A stretch of 64,000 bases of DNA from Rhizophagus clarus (taxonomy: Eukaryota; Glomeromycota; Glomeromycetes; Glomerales; Glomeraceae). The notes under the pieces are model-generated. The model was not told where the DNA came from and ran no database searches. It worked only from the letters and a program-made list of their open reading frames with translations. The stretch is taken from contig BLAL01000297.1 in the NCBI GenBank assembly GCA_015698045.1, positions 682,001 to 746,000 on the forward strand. Direction: 5' to 3'. Below, piece after piece: positions 46,560 to 59,598 of this stretch. Each line of letters opens with the position of its first letter. The first letter of the stretch is position 1. The translations under genes were made by a program, and so were the position numbers.

Positions 46560-47640
46560 ACTTGGAAGATTGGAAGCACCTTTGGAAGTACTTTTGGAAG
46601 GATTGGAAGCACAATTTTATAATAAATTTATTTGGATTGGAAGCTTTCAATCAAATTTTTATGCTTTTGGAAGTACAAATGAACATCACTGTGATATATC
46701 AATAGAGATATTGACATATATTTATCATGGCCGTGGTGTGACCCACATTCCGCAATTTAGCAATCACATAATTAATTTTAAGTTTATGTTGCTTGTTTCC
46801 TATGATGCTAACAAATTTCTAAACGAAAAAATGTATATTTATCTTGAATAATTCCTCCATATATTAGCTCACACCTTTTTAAAATAGTGATTATAGTAAC
46901 CCAGAAAGTAATTAGGATTCAATGGTTGGTTGCTATTGGACCAATTGTTGGACTTATAACACTGCTACTATCGAATAAAATTTCTAATATTTATAATGAA
47001 AGATGTTGTTATAAATGCTGATCCAAATTCTCTCAAATTCAATTTATAAAGGTTCTTCCCCTTTTTTCGGGTAGAAAGCCTGAAGTATCAAGAGTCGGTT
47101 ACGGTCCATTTCGTTTCGCCGAAGTCGTAATCATTTCACCGAAAGAAATGTTTCACCGAAAGAAAATTTCGCCAAATCCCATTCCCGAAGGATACAGTAT
47201 TTCACCGGAGCTATTTCATCGAATGAACATTTTGCCGAATCCATTTCGCCAAATGGACATTTCGCTGATGCTTTTTGTAATTTAAAATAATTTTGCCACA
47301 TAAATTTATCCGCAGGCACAGCAAATGTTGCGGAAATTTAAACAATAAATTTCCTTGCAGTATATTATATTTATTTGATTTAATGTTTTGTTTTTAGATT
47401 TTATATTAAATACATAAAGAAATCTTTAATTCGAATTTTAATTAGACGAATTTTATTAAATTTATTTCATCTTTATAGATTGGTTGTTTTTATTGATATT
47501 CTTTATTTGTTACCTGAATGTTAAAGTGATAACGTTCATTCGGTGAAATGGACCATTCGGACTTACGACAAAATGTCCTTTCTGCGAAATATCCCTTCGA
47601 CAAAAAGTCTAGATACCTTTAAGATGAATAGATTTGGTCG
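46560..47640. repeat. Degenerate TTTCGCCGAA/TTGGAAG repeat region
   Basis: 46,560-46,680 has TTGGAAG(C/T)A repeated about seven times. 47,105-47,290 has about ten variants of ATTTCRCCGAAWG. Near 47,540-47,610 the same word appears inverted (CATTCGGTGAAATGGACC), and GGTCCATTTC recurs in inverted form near 47,103, so an inverted-repeat element spanning about 47,085-47,620 is likely. No coding. Confidence 0.45.
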
Positions 47641-48480
47641 AAATTAAAATTGTCAGTCTCGCTCGAAATTTTTAATATCTAATTTATGGCGCTGGATCTT
47701 GTGTTTAAAAAAAATGAATAAATATCAGTTATATTATTTTATTTATTTTTTTTTTTTTTGCCACAAAAGTGATACATATATACTCTTTACATATAAAACA
47801 CCAACAAAATACATGTAAATAATGTAAATTAATAATAATGGTATATCGAAATTCGAAATTCGACCCAATCAGTGAAGGCCACACAAATGAAAATTTTTCC
47901 AATTTTTAAAAGTTAACAGTAGTTGACATTAATTCGACGTTGGTTATTGATTTGTCCTATCTAATAATCAACCACATTCATAATAAAACGGATGAAATAC
48001 TTAAAATATGTAAAATATGGAACTTATCTAAATAAAAAAAAGTGAATGGTACGTTCGAGTTCTACCGAACATCGAAATGAACCGAATGACTTTTGAAAAA
48101 AAAATAGCGAAAATATCAAAGTAAATGAATTAGTAAATTTTAATATTTGACATTAACATTTTAAAATTAAAGTATCATTATCATATATTGTATGTTCACC
48201 ATACGTACAAATACTAATAAAGATATATAAGACTATCATGTACATTCGTAATTTGGTTTAGTCCTTTGTTTACTATCTACAAATGCATATCCCTCTCTAT
48301 GAATACAATACAGTAAATGAAAATCAAAAATTTTTAATTATTTCTCATTAGAAATATATATTTTTTTTCTTTTTATATCTAATAATTATTTCTAAATAAT
48401 GTTCCATTAAAGAATTTAAAAGAAATTATAATATCCATACATTTTATAATTACTATTTACTAATAAGAATGACGATACAA
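47641..48480. other. Intergenic AT-rich DNA
   Basis: No gene or recognisable element; 3' flank of the zinc-finger gene. Confidence 0.5.
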
Positions 48481-50023
48481 TTATTTATTATCTGAACCAT
48501 CCGTAAGATGAGTACGTTGGTGCGTTTTTAAACTATCTAAACGACCAAATCTTTTTGTGCAACCGGGATCCTCACAAGCGTAGGGTTTCTCACCAGTATG
48601 TCCACGTATATGTCTTTTTAAATCACCAGAACGCATAAATTTCTTGCCACAATCCAATTCATTACAAACAAATCGTTTTTCTCCATTATGAACAAGTTGG
48701 TGAGAACGAAGGTTGCTTGTTTTACTGAATTTCTTATTACATCCGGGTTCATCACAAACTTTTTCTTTATCAGCATGAGTTCGCTTATGTGATTTTAATA
48801 TATCCAAACGTCCAAATTTCATATTACATCCTGGATTATCACATTGATAAGGCCTTTCCCCAGTATGACCGCGTTGATGTCTTTTCAAATCTCCAGAACG
48901 TAAGAATTTTTTATCACACCCAGCTTCGGTGCATGCAAATGGTTTTTCTTCTGCATTAATGAATTGATGTATTTTTAAATTCGATACTGGTTTATTAACT
49001 GATGCTTTATTATCAACAGTTTCAGAAGTGGATGCTTCTTTCGCTATATGAATTCGTTGATGCGTTTTTAAAGAATCCATCCTTCCAAATTTTTTGTTAC
49101 AACCGGGATAATTACAAGCATAAGGACTATCCCCCGTATGAGAACGTTTATGTCTTTTCAAATCTCCCGAATACATAAATTTTTTATTACATCCAGGTTC
49201 TTGACAAATATAACGGCGTTCACCTGTATGAGTACGTTGATGTTGCCGCAAATTACCCGATTTACTAAATTTTTTATCGCATCCCACAAAATTACACGCA
49301 TAAGGCTTTTCACCCGTATGAGTTCTTTTATGCTCTTTTAAAGTATCTAATCGAGAAAATTCCCGACCACATTCCTCGCATGCATATGGTTTATGACCAG
49401 TATGAATACGTTGATGTCTCTTTAAATCACCTGTTTGAGTAAATCTTTTCTTACAAGATGGTTCAGAACAAACATATGAATGACTTTCATATTGTTGAAA
49501 ATTACGCTTGCGATTTGAACGGTTAACGTCATGAGATTGTTGATCAGCTTGAACGTTCGTGTCATTCGATTCTGAAGAAGTGCAAATGGATGAGATATCT
49601 AATGGAGATTTCTTGAACAATGGCAAATTTATATTGGTGTCATTTGTGCTTTTTTCATTATCAGGATTATTAGAATTAACCGAAGTGATCGTATTTATTT
49701 CACTATGTTGAGGCGTCGATACATCGTCAAATCCGTCTTCTGCGGACTCATGTTGAAACGTATCTTGTTCTATTTCATCTGAATCTGATTCGATATGAGA
49801 GTTTAATGTAACCTCAGTAAGAGTATTTTCTACTGAAATTTCACTATCCAAATCACTTGTACTAATAAAACTATCTAATTTATTGAATAAATCACGGAAT
49901 CAGTACAATTATCAATTTTTTTTTTTTTTTAAGGAATAATTTTATATCCTTACCTGTTGACGAGTTGCCGGGTATTAATTTTTGAATATCTGAAACTACT
50001 GGATTATATTTAAAAAAATTCAT
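48481..50023 (-). CDS. C2H2 zinc-finger protein, ten fingers plus one relic
   Basis: Exon 1 (50,023-49,954, MNFFKYNPVVSDIQ) joins exon 2 (49,874-48,481) through GTAAGG/AATTAG; 1,464 bases, 487 residues. Residues to about 135 are acidic and Ser/Asn-rich, a possible activation domain. Ten C2H2 fingers follow, most of the C-x4-C-x12-H-x3-H form with TGEKP-like linkers, as in TFIIIA-type and general DNA-binding factors. Finger cores alternate in a fixed order, SGDLKRH, LDxLKxH, S(G)NLRxH, with an eroded copy (SNLKIHQF, no cysteines) in sixth place. It probably binds DNA in the nucleus; targets unknown. It faces away from the Eaf3/MRG15 gene across a shared upstream region. Confidence 0.9.
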
Positions 50024-50815
50024 TATCGCAAAAAAAAAAAAAAATTAATAAAATGTAGTTTAATTAATATACTAAAATTTTTATGGAAAAAAAATCGTAA
50101 TTTTTTTTTTCAAAGCCCTTTATATTCATTATTTTTTGATCATCACGTGTGACTTTGCCGACTCAGCCATATACAAATTTGATAAGCCGAGCTCAACTTC
50201 GGTTATAACGAAATCCGAGCCCGAGATTTTTACGCCCTAAACCGTGCCAAATTAAATTAGCTTGAGGCTTTTGCCGCGGCTTAGCTGGCTAAACATGTTT
50301 ATATATTTAGTAAGTCTCGAATATATTGAACTATTGATTGAAATGCAAGTTTCTTTCTTTATATAAGAAGCCAACACAGCCCACCAGATTTAAGCCGCAA
50401 TCAAAAATTACTACTTTATATAAATATTGCTTGAAAAACATTAAAACGAGTTATACTTTGCTTTATTACCAGAAATAAGCAACCTTTTTATTTTTTTTTT
50501 ATTTTTTTATTTTTTTTATTTTTATTTTTTTTTTTCTTCATGATGTAATAATCAAATTATGTAGATTCCCCCTTTGAAATAATTAATCGAGATCGATCCC
50601 CCCCCCCCCCCCCCCCTTCTTGAAATTAAGGAATTTGTGACGTTTTATATTTTTAATTTAACCAAAAATGGAAATTATGCGAGAATACAATCATTTAAAA
50701 ATTCGGAAATTTTTTTTTATAAATCAGGATTTTCTTAATTTTTAACCTTTTCTTTTTTTTTTAATTTATTTTATCATATTTATTTTGATTTTCTTGTTTA
50801 ATACTTTTTAAGAAT
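50024..50815. promoter_or_regulatory. Shared upstream region of divergent genes, with a C19 run
   Basis: 792 bases separate the ATGs of the C2H2 gene (minus) and the Eaf3/MRG15 gene (plus). It includes GC-richer sequence (50,150-50,290) and an uninterrupted run of 19 C at 50,598-50,616, striking in this AT-rich DNA, plus several pyrimidine tracts just before the plus-strand start. A bidirectional promoter is inferred from layout only. Confidence 0.5.
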
Positions 50816-52270
50816 ATGTCACAGAATAAAGAATTTCATTATCAACAAGGCGAAAGAATTCTTTGTTATCATGGACCTATGATTTATGAAGCAAAGGCAA
50901 TATATGCGGATAAAACTTTTTGTTTTTATTTTCCAGAATGATACGTGGGATATTATGATAATGATTATTATAATTATAATCTTTTAGATTTTAGAATCGG
51001 ACAATAAACATCCAAAAACAAGTGTACTTGGTCCGCATTATCTAATACATTACAAAGGATGGAAAAATACGTGAGAACTATTTTTTTCTTTCGGAAATAA
51101 AAAAATAATAATAATAATAATAATATATTATATATATATATATGGTTTTGTATAGGTGGGATGAATGGGTTTCAGAGAATCGAGTGTTAAAATATAATGA
51201 TACGAATTTGGCTAAACAAAAAAATCTCGAAGAATCTTTAAATAAAAAAGGAAGGTCGACTGTCAAAAAATCTGTTCAAGAAACCACAGCCGAAAAAGGA
51301 AAGAAAAGAAGAAGAGATACTTTAACGGACAAAGTAATTATAAGATTATATTATTATTATTAGCGTCATTATTGATAAAGAATTTGAATTTTTTTTTTTT
51401 CCTTTCTATTTTTTTTTTATTTAGGATGAAAGTGTTAAAAAACCAAAGATTAGTATTCCTGTACCTGATCCACTTCGAGCAATTCTAGTTCAAGACTGGG
51501 AAAATATTGATAAATCATCATTGGTAATTAAATTTATTTTATATCATAATATAATCTATTTAATATTTATAACGTGTTTGTTTATTAAGGTCGTACCTTT
51601 GCCAAGAAAACCTTCTGTGAAGGACATTATAAGTCAATATAGGACATATCGAAATAAGAAAGGAGGTCAAGAATCATCGTAAGTATGAAATATTAATTAC
51701 CGTTTTCTAAAAAAAAAAAAAAAAATTCCTTTTAATAATTTCGCTTATTTTTTACGTTATTTTACAGTGATGGAATTGCGAATGAGGTCATTGATGGAGT
51801 ACATTTTTATTTCAACAAATGTTTGGGATCTCGTTTATTGTATACATCGGAAAAACAACAATATCGAGGAATGCGTAATAAATTTGAGCAATTAGATAAC
51901 TCTCAAATATATGGTGCAGAACATTTGTTAAGATTGTTTGGTGCGTAAACTAAAATCAAAAAAAGTTGTTCGTGTGGTTGCTTGAATTGTTTAAAGTTAA
52001 AAATCATTTCTGAATTATTATATATAATTTATTTAGTATCTTTTCCACAATTGATTTCAAACATGAATCTTGCAAATGAAACATTAGACGTCTTGAAAAA
52101 TCACTTATCAGATTTCTTAAAGTAAGATTTTTATTTTTATATTCATCTTCACTGATTGTAAATAGAATAACTATATTTATATATTAAAAAAATTACTTTA
52201 TTTTCATAGCTTTTTAAATGATCATAGAAAAGAATATTTTATTGAGGAATACCAAAAATTTAAAGATTAG
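50816..52270 (+). CDS. EAF3: Eaf3/MRG15-like chromatin protein
   Basis: Eight exons: 50,816-50,896, 50,988-51,070, 51,156-51,333, 51,425-51,523, 51,590-51,678, 51,768-51,940, 52,037-52,121 and 52,210-52,270; 849 bases, 282 residues. The N-terminal chromo barrel reads GERILCYHGPMIYEAK, HYLIHYKGWKNTWDEWV. A basic linker (KGKKRRRDTLTDK) follows, then the MRG domain (PDPLRAILVQDWENI, PLPRKPSVKDII, YGAEHLLRLF, LSDFL, FLNDHRKEYF). Eaf3/MRG15 reads H3K36 methylation in NuA4 acetyltransferase and Rpd3S deacetylase complexes. The first intron must begin with GC (AAG|GCAATA) to join YEAK to the conserved ILESDN; reading through would end at a TGA 45 bases later. Length is typical of short fungal members. 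Confidence 0.93.
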
Positions 52271-52752
52271 ATGATGCTATATATAATAATTCGGTTTCAC
52301 TTCACAATTCACAAACCGAAGATCATATAAATTTAAATTTACAAATACGTTCTGGATGTTTTATTTTGTTATTCCTATCACCTTGGAAAACGTTTTAATA
52401 GACAATTCAATATCAAATTTATTTATGATGATGAAAAAGACAATATTTAATGATTTATTTAAAAATATTTTAAGAAACAATCAATGTATTTATATAATTA
52501 GACTAATATTTACAATATAGTTTGATTTACAAATTTAAATAAATAAAAAAATTTTCGTTCAATTATAATGTTTTGTGTTTTTATTAATAACTATTTTACA
52601 AAAAACACTTTTTTTTTGAAAAGAAAAGAAAAATACAAAATACAAAATATAAACAAATAAGCAAACAAGTGATATAATTAAAATAATTAAATTAAATACA
52701 AAATAATTAACTTTGATCATCACACGCACATCTCAATCTTCTTTCAAAATCA
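52271..52752. other. Convergent 3' region
   Basis: Lies between the ends of the Eaf3/MRG15 gene and the PLC-like gene. AATAAA-like sequences occur on the plus strand near 52,540. No gene. Confidence 0.5.
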
Positions 52753-53658
52753 TCAAGTTGGAACTGTGTTAGTAGTATTACCTAAAAACTTTATAACATT
52801 TTGTTGATTCATTTTTCTAACAACATCAAATAAACTGCTTTGCCAATAATGATCAACTCTTACTCTAAAAAAGTAGGGAAATCTAGGATAACAATATGAT
52901 ACAATATTTTCTAGTACATCGTAATTGACACTTAACGCTAAATCTGATAGACATATTGGACCTGGACTTTTCCCCATCTTTATTGCATCTTCTATATCAT
53001 TAGGTAGTATTCCTACACTGTAATTTACAAGTAAGATAAAGGAATAAGTTTTTATTCAAAACAAATAAACGTATAATTTTTTTTTTCTTAAATACTTACG
53101 TATCATCAATTGTCTGCCATCTAACTTTACCATACAATTGTGTGTCATTTCTAATAACAGCTTCAGAAGAAGCACAATAACCATTAAAACTATTGACAAG
53201 CTGTTCAGCGGTCATATCATTAGCAGTATAACTGTACGATTCAGCAAACCATCCAAATGTATAATGTATCCAAGGTTGTCTATTCTGTACATTATTATAG
53301 ATTCTGCCAAAGAAAATAACTATACGAGTATTATTATTTATCATTTCACGTAATGTTATCCATGGTCTATTAGGATCTGTCATTGAATACATCATTGAAT
53401 GCCCTGTTGTTTGGTTTACAAAATATTGTTCTAGTTTTGCTTGTATATAATTACTAAGTATTTGAGGGTCGCCATCCGTATCACCAAATTCAATTGTTAT
53501 AATCTCGTTGGGGTTGGAATTCATGAAATCCAAAATTACTTGAAATGTTGGATCTAATTCTCCTCCCAATGCTCTTGCCGTATTTTGACCATGACAAAAA
53601 ACTCCACGTTCGTTGTTTACAAGACATGTATCAAAATCAAACAATCTTATTCCTAGAA

Positions 53659-53693
<35 letters not shown>

Positions 53694-54582
53694 AAAGAAA
53701 AGAGAGAGAGAGAAAGAAAAAATTTAAATTGCGAAACAGTAACATTTCTTTTCTTCTTCCTTAAAAATTTGGACTTACCATCCTGAAGTTGTCTTGCAAC
53801 AGGATAACCAGGATTATTTTCCCAAAAACAAACTAAAACCCAATCTGGTATGTCGACTTCACACGCATTGCCCCAAACATTACAAACTCTATCACTATTA
53901 GTACAAACAGCATTCCATGCTGCACATAGAGCATTACTACTTCTACATGTTTTATTGAATCCATCACATAACCAATGTAACCATTGTGGATTACGTTGTC
54001 TACATGCTGAAGTTTGAGCATCACATTGCATCCCATATGTCGTTAAACATTGTGCGTATTGTTTACTACAAACACTTACTGAATCTAAACAATTTCTTAT
54101 TGTTTGATTGCAATCGAAATATAAATTGTATGCGATACTATTATGCGTTCCAGGATGAGTCTAAAATAATGGATAGATAAAAAAAAAAAAAAAGTAAGAA
54201 AGAAGAAAAAAAATTTTCTTTTTAAATTCGAGCGTCTTTTTTTTTTAAAAAAACAAAAAAAAGAATGAACGCAAATTTTTACCACTTGATCATATCTTAG
54301 GTCGCAAATAGATGCATCACCATTACATTTTAATGGCTCAACAGTCTGATTTATATTAGGCGTTCCCGCTTGTTTTGCAACAGTCTGATTTATATTAGGC
54401 GTTCCCGCTTGTTTTGCAACAGTTTGATTTATATTAGGTGTTCCCGCTTGTGCATCACGTTTATTAACCAAAATAGCAAAATTTTGTGAATTATGAACCT
54501 TCAATTGTGATAAATTCACGTATAACAATAATAATTGAATTATTAAAAGAAATAATATAGTATTGCATTGAGTTCGATCCAT
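52753..54582 (-). CDS. Secreted PI-PLC X-domain-like phosphodiesterase
   Basis: Four exons: 54,582-54,283, 54,160-53,779, 53,652-53,100 and 53,017-52,753; 1,500 bases, 499 residues. The start has a hydrophobic signal peptide (ILFLLIIQLLLLYV), then three tandem copies of a 13-residue repeat (AKQAGTPNINQTV type). The catalytic-type domain begins with THPGTHNSIAY, where the His is the expected active-site His. It continues with a Cys-rich insert and with LQDGIRLFDFDTC, HGQ, IITIEFGD and PWITLREMI, the pattern of PLC-like TIM-barrel phosphodiesterases. These cleave phosphoinositides or related phosphodiesters, or have lost activity. Many cysteines and the signal peptide suggest an extracellular protein. 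A poly(T)-rich third of intron 2 is unusually long in homopolymer. Confidence 0.88.
54339..54455 (-). repeat. Three tandem 39-bp repeats inside the PLC-like gene
   Basis: Three nearly identical 39-base units (starts near 54,339, 54,378 and 54,417) encode QAGTPNINQTV(A/E)(K/P) repeats carrying N-x-T sites, directly after the signal peptide. Near-identity suggests recent expansion. Confidence 0.9.
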
Positions 54583-56917
54583 TACTTGATGGATTATATT
54601 ATGGTGAAATTACAGATGTCTACAAAGAATGAAAATATTTATTAATATTGTTGTTTTGTTTTGTTTGTTAATTTGATTATGCCGATTCTTTAACTTTATA
54701 ATGAATTATTATATTAACAATGGACTACCAAAAATTGATTGAAAGTTTTCTTTTTTGACTCTTTGATGATATATAAATATACTTACTTTATTATTAAAGC
54801 ATTAATAAATAATTGAAAATTTGAGTGAAAGCGTAGGTAAGGGAAAAAAAAAAAAATAAAATAAAATGAAATAAATTGTCCTTATTTTTTAAAGAACATC
54901 TGAATGGGACAAACAAACCCCCTTAATATTTTTTCAAACTAGCTTTTTTTTAAAAAAAAGAAAAAAGACAAATAAAATGTTCAAGTAATTATAAAATATA
55001 AGTGATAAAGAACTACAAACTTCCGAAATTCATTGTTTATAAGTGTTGTTGAAGCAAATCTAACACACATTTTTCCGTATTTTGTTTTGTAAATACGGGG
55101 AATAAAAAGATGAAATGGCTTAGGAACTCTAGATGTTTAAAACGTGTAACATGGAAATATATTACTGTAAAGGGATAACCGACATTTTGTTCTCTAAATG
55201 GTAATAAGTAGGCGCATCATCGCCAGTAAACGTGTAAAATGAACTAAGCCATTGGATTCTAACAAAAAAAGTTTCTTTTTACAGTTTAGTCAGAATGGAC
55301 AATGGGAATTCAAAAAAAAATCAATTAAGGTCGCAGTGACTAAGCCTCATATCATAATCATATGGTTTTCCTCGATATATGACTTGCAGATTCAATTTTG
55401 ATCCCAATCCTTCTTCATACGGCAATATTTAAAAGAAAGTTACGAATCAAATGTGATAAAGCAGCGATAGATAACTAACGTTTTAACGTTCCTAACGTTC
55501 ATTTGATAACGAAATTTATGTATTTCCTGATCGAACAACAAATTTTGTAACAACGAATGAAATATATTAAATGAGCATATTTATATTATTATGTTAATAC
55601 TCCGCTAGAATAATATAATCTTGGATATCGTTAATAAGTTAATGTTAAATTTGTATTTGTTGAATTTTTATTATTTAACGTTTCTTTCTCGTGCAATAAG
55701 AGTTTACTTTGCAAAATCACAGGCAATATGGCCATTTTCTCTTCTTTTGGTCGTTTTCTTTCTTTCTCCTTGTGCTTTTGATTATATAATTAGGAACTTC
55801 CTTTCTAAATCGAATTCATTCCAGAATATAGTCATTATTATAGTAGTACACGTTAGATTTTGTTTTTTTTTTTTAAAAAAAAAAAAAGCCTTGTCCTGGA
55901 GAAAAGCATACTTTTGCTTTAGTTAGTTCGAATCTATACAACGAAGCAGCAATGTTATATGTATACGACATATCGCAAGATAATAAATAGGAGTTTGATA
56001 TTACTAATATAAGATAAGGAATAAAGCCATCAAACATGTGATTCGAAGCGAATCCTTTCTTTATTATTCGAAGCTTCTGGTTCTATTATTTTACATCAAC
56101 GTCGTTTATAACGCGGGCAAATTTGCCTGCTAAGTTTTTAAATTTAAGGACCATTTGTACTCGGTAATTCGATGAGATGAGCTAAGTTTTGTCCCCTTGT
56201 AATCATAATAAATAAATTGTAAAAATCTATTTTTTTGCTATTTTACTAGTTTAAAAATATTTATTAATGAAATTAAAATAATGATAATAAATATATAAAA
56301 TTGATGGCTCTCTTTAAAGCTAAAATCATTCAAAAAGAAATATTCAAATTTAAAAGAAAAAACTGTGAGATTTGTAAACCACTTTAGCCTTACGATAGTA
56401 AATCTATAGCCATTGACAGTTGTACAAATCTCAGTATGTATTAATAAATAACTGGTAACTTTGTCGGTAACGATGAAAAACTTCGTGAAGATAACAATAT
56501 ATTTATACTAAAGATGTTTATAATGAGACGTGTATCACGTAACATGATAAACATAACTGAAATATTAATTATTAAACTTTTAAACTTTTCTTAACGAAAC
56601 TTTCACTTTTAAATTATTTAAACTTTTTTTAACTTTATCTTTTTCTTTTAATAAAATTCTTTTTTCACCACTTTTTTCTTATATATTTGAATTTTTAAGC
56701 ATAAAAAAAACCATTTTATATAAAAATTTTTTAAATTTAACAATTGAGAAAAAAAAAGTATTCTTCTCTCTCTTTCTCATTTTCACTTTTTTCTTTCATT
56801 CTTCCTCTTCTTCTCTCTTGTAATTTTCCTTCCCTTTCTTTTGTTCTTCCCTTTCCTATTTCCTATTTTAATTATCATTGTGACGTAAGACCTAAGCTTA
56901 TCATAATTTACGTACAG
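54583..56917. other. Intergenic DNA, no supportable gene
   Basis: An open frame at 55,621-55,926 is hydrophobic and T-rich with no motif. A pyrimidine tract (about 56,750-56,880) precedes the next gene fragment. Nothing else recognised. Confidence 0.4.
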
Positions 56918-57171
56918 TTGAAATTCTGATACAGCCAACAGATGGGGATACGGTGTTTAAATTTGTTGAAACTTTATTAACAATACGGGTATGTGAAATG
57001 TAATTCTTATTCAAATTTTCATTTCACTTGTTTAAAATTAACACATAATTATAATTATAGAATATCTTGCATGTCAATATTTCTCTTCTGTATTATGCAC
57101 TTCCAACTAGTTCAAGTAGTAATACAGAAAATAGCTCCACAGTAACTTCCCTACCAAGATCACAAAAATGA
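56918..57171 (+). CDS. Two-exon gene fragment of unknown function
   Basis: An acceptor-like CAG is followed by an open stretch (VEILIQPTDGDTVFKFVETL) to a GTATGT donor at 56,989. After an ATAATTATAG acceptor the frame continues from 57,061 in phase 0 (NILHVNISLLYYALP, then a Ser/Thr-rich tail) to TGA at 57,169. Protein-like composition and matching splice sites support a real exon pair. No start exon was found upstream, only a Ser/Phe pyrimidine tract, so it may be a relic. Family not recognised. Confidence 0.35.
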
Positions 57172-59598
57172 AAAAAGAAAATATAATTGTTTATTTTGTA
57201 TTACAGTTTCAATAAACCCGACCCTCGCGGTGGTCAATTTTGTATACGATAAATATTTAATTTTATTTTTCGCATGTATAAACAAGTTTCCATGTGTGCG
57301 ATATACATTATATGGACCTTTTGCAATATAGAAAGGAAAACCGGATGAAAACCGAACAAAAAATGGACAAATATCGGTATTCGGATATTCAATCATATAA
57401 ATAACATCAACCATTAACAATTGAACGTGATGTAAACAATATGATAACATAAAAACAGGTCGTCAAATGAAGTTGGCATGTTCATTAATTTTTAGTAAAT
57501 ACATTTTTAATGATGTGTTAAAAAGAAAAATTTCATTTATGTATATTATGTGGATTTTTTTACTCATCAACTTGCACTACCTGTAATGTAACCGATAAGA
57601 CGAACAGTTATTAACTATTTAAAAGTTTATGAATTACCTCTAAAATATCATCATGGGTTGAATCTAACTACATCACCAGATGTGAAATCTCGAATCCATT
57701 GTTGTATTATCCTCAAATTATTGCTCTCTCGTTCAGTAACTGAATGAAATAATGTAAATTAAAGTGAGTTTTGCTGGCATGATAAGTTGGTATGTAAGAA
57801 ATAGATATTTTATTTAGTCTATTTTTTTTTATAATCATGAATATTGTGATTAAAGCTTCCTGGCGAAATTTTATTAGGCTATGTCGAAATGTAAAAAACA
57901 GTAATTTCGACAATTTCGGGAAAACGTGTTATATGACGATCTGCATTTACCAAATTTTCAATTGTTTCTAGTAATGAAAGAAAAAAAAGGAAAAAGGAAG
58001 AAAATAATATTTCTTGGTACAAGATTTTGATTTTTTTTTTTTTTTTATTTATTTTTTCGTTTTTACAAAAAAAAGGTTATTACCATTTCCTTTTTTTTTT
58101 TTAAAAAAAAAAAAGTAATGGAATTATAGAACATATTACTAGTATTGTTTTTAATTTTTTTATGGAAAATAATTCTTCTTCATGGTAATTTCATAGTAAA
58201 ATTTTTTTTCATAGTAACTATGTTTTCGATTTCGTATGATATCACTTTCATCATATTTTTTTTTTTCATCCCTTTTTTTTTTTCTAATATACAGTATATT
58301 AACCTACCATCCGTAGAGCAGACTGCGGATCCAATGCTTGAAACTTTAGGCTTAAGCTTAAGCTTAAGCTTCATTGTATCTGCCTAACTATATTGAATTT
58401 CATGGTTAGTTTGATCGTCAAATTAATTAAGACAATACTACAATTAAAGTTAGACATCGTAGTTTTGCTTCTGGTGTTCAAAAAAAAAAAAATTAAAGTT
58501 AGACACGTTGTACAGAATTTTCGGCATTCTTTTCTCCAAGCGAACTAAAATAAACAATTATACTACAATTAAAGTTAGTCACATTGTACGGAATTTTCGG
58601 CATTTTCTCCAACAATTAATAAATTGGTATTAAATAATAATGCCAATAACCAACAACATTATGAACTTCGTATTGATTTATTAATTTGTATACTTTATTT
58701 CATTCTTTGCATTATTTTTTAAACTATTGTTTTTCTGTTGTATTGACTTGTATTCATATTTTTTTAAAAAAAATTTGTTTGTATAAAAAGGTTATTACTG
58801 ACCTTATTATTTTATAAAAATGTTTAATTGCTCTTTTTTAATAATCTATTATTTCTTCATTATCCCGTTAAAAAAAAAATTTATCAAATTTTCTAAAACT
58901 TTCATTAAACTCATCAATTCCAAGTTTATTAAGTTTGGATGGAAGATCATGTTTCTCTTAGAAGCGAGTCCAAAAATAAGTTTCTCAATCAAACCTTCTT
59001 TTAAACATTTAAGATCTTTAGCGACAGTGGTAAAAGGCCAGTTAGAAAGATTACCCATGTATTTTTTTCAAATTCTGCAGTTTGTATTTTGTACTCTTCA
59101 TTATCTCTAATGTTTTTTCTTAATTCATTTCTATAATTTTCAAAATCTTAAAAAGCTTTTTTTCAATCAATTTACTTTTTTTTATCACTTTCTTGCACTC
59201 CAGTAGGATTGTCATAATTTCTTCTTTCTCAAAAAAATCTGGTGACATTTTTTAAAAGAAATATTTTTATTAGAAATTCCATAAATAGCTGATGATTTCA
59301 TGGGTCTTATAACGTCACTAATAATTTTTAATTTTCTACCTTTTTTTTGACTGAGTTTTTTAATTAAAAAGTATAAAAAATTAGGCTTGTTCATATAACA
59401 TATAATAATATTAATTATATAACTTTATTTTATATTTTTTATATTGGCTTGTGCCTTTGTATATTCAAGGAAAATATGTTCATGATTTTGACAACAACTG
59501 GAAAATGATATCAAAATACGAGAAACTCAAGATCATAATTACAAATAATGAAATATTATTAATTATTAATTTAAATATTGTAGTTAAAGTACGTTAAT
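57172..59598. other. Intergenic DNA with eroded coding traces
   Basis: 57,645-57,735 (minus) reads RESNNLRIIQQWIRDFTSGDVV before a stop, exon-like but isolated. 58,849-59,058 and 59,212-59,394 (minus) hold Lys/Leu-rich frames that could be one eroded protein. At 58,440-58,620 a stretch with AATTAAAGTTAGACAC and GAATTTTCGGCATT is repeated two to three times. An AAGCTTA triple repeat lies at 58,355. Nothing nameable. Confidence 0.35.

Noticed and set aside
49138..49341. Plus-strand ORF opposite the zinc fingers
   Set aside because: Antisense of the regular finger repeats.
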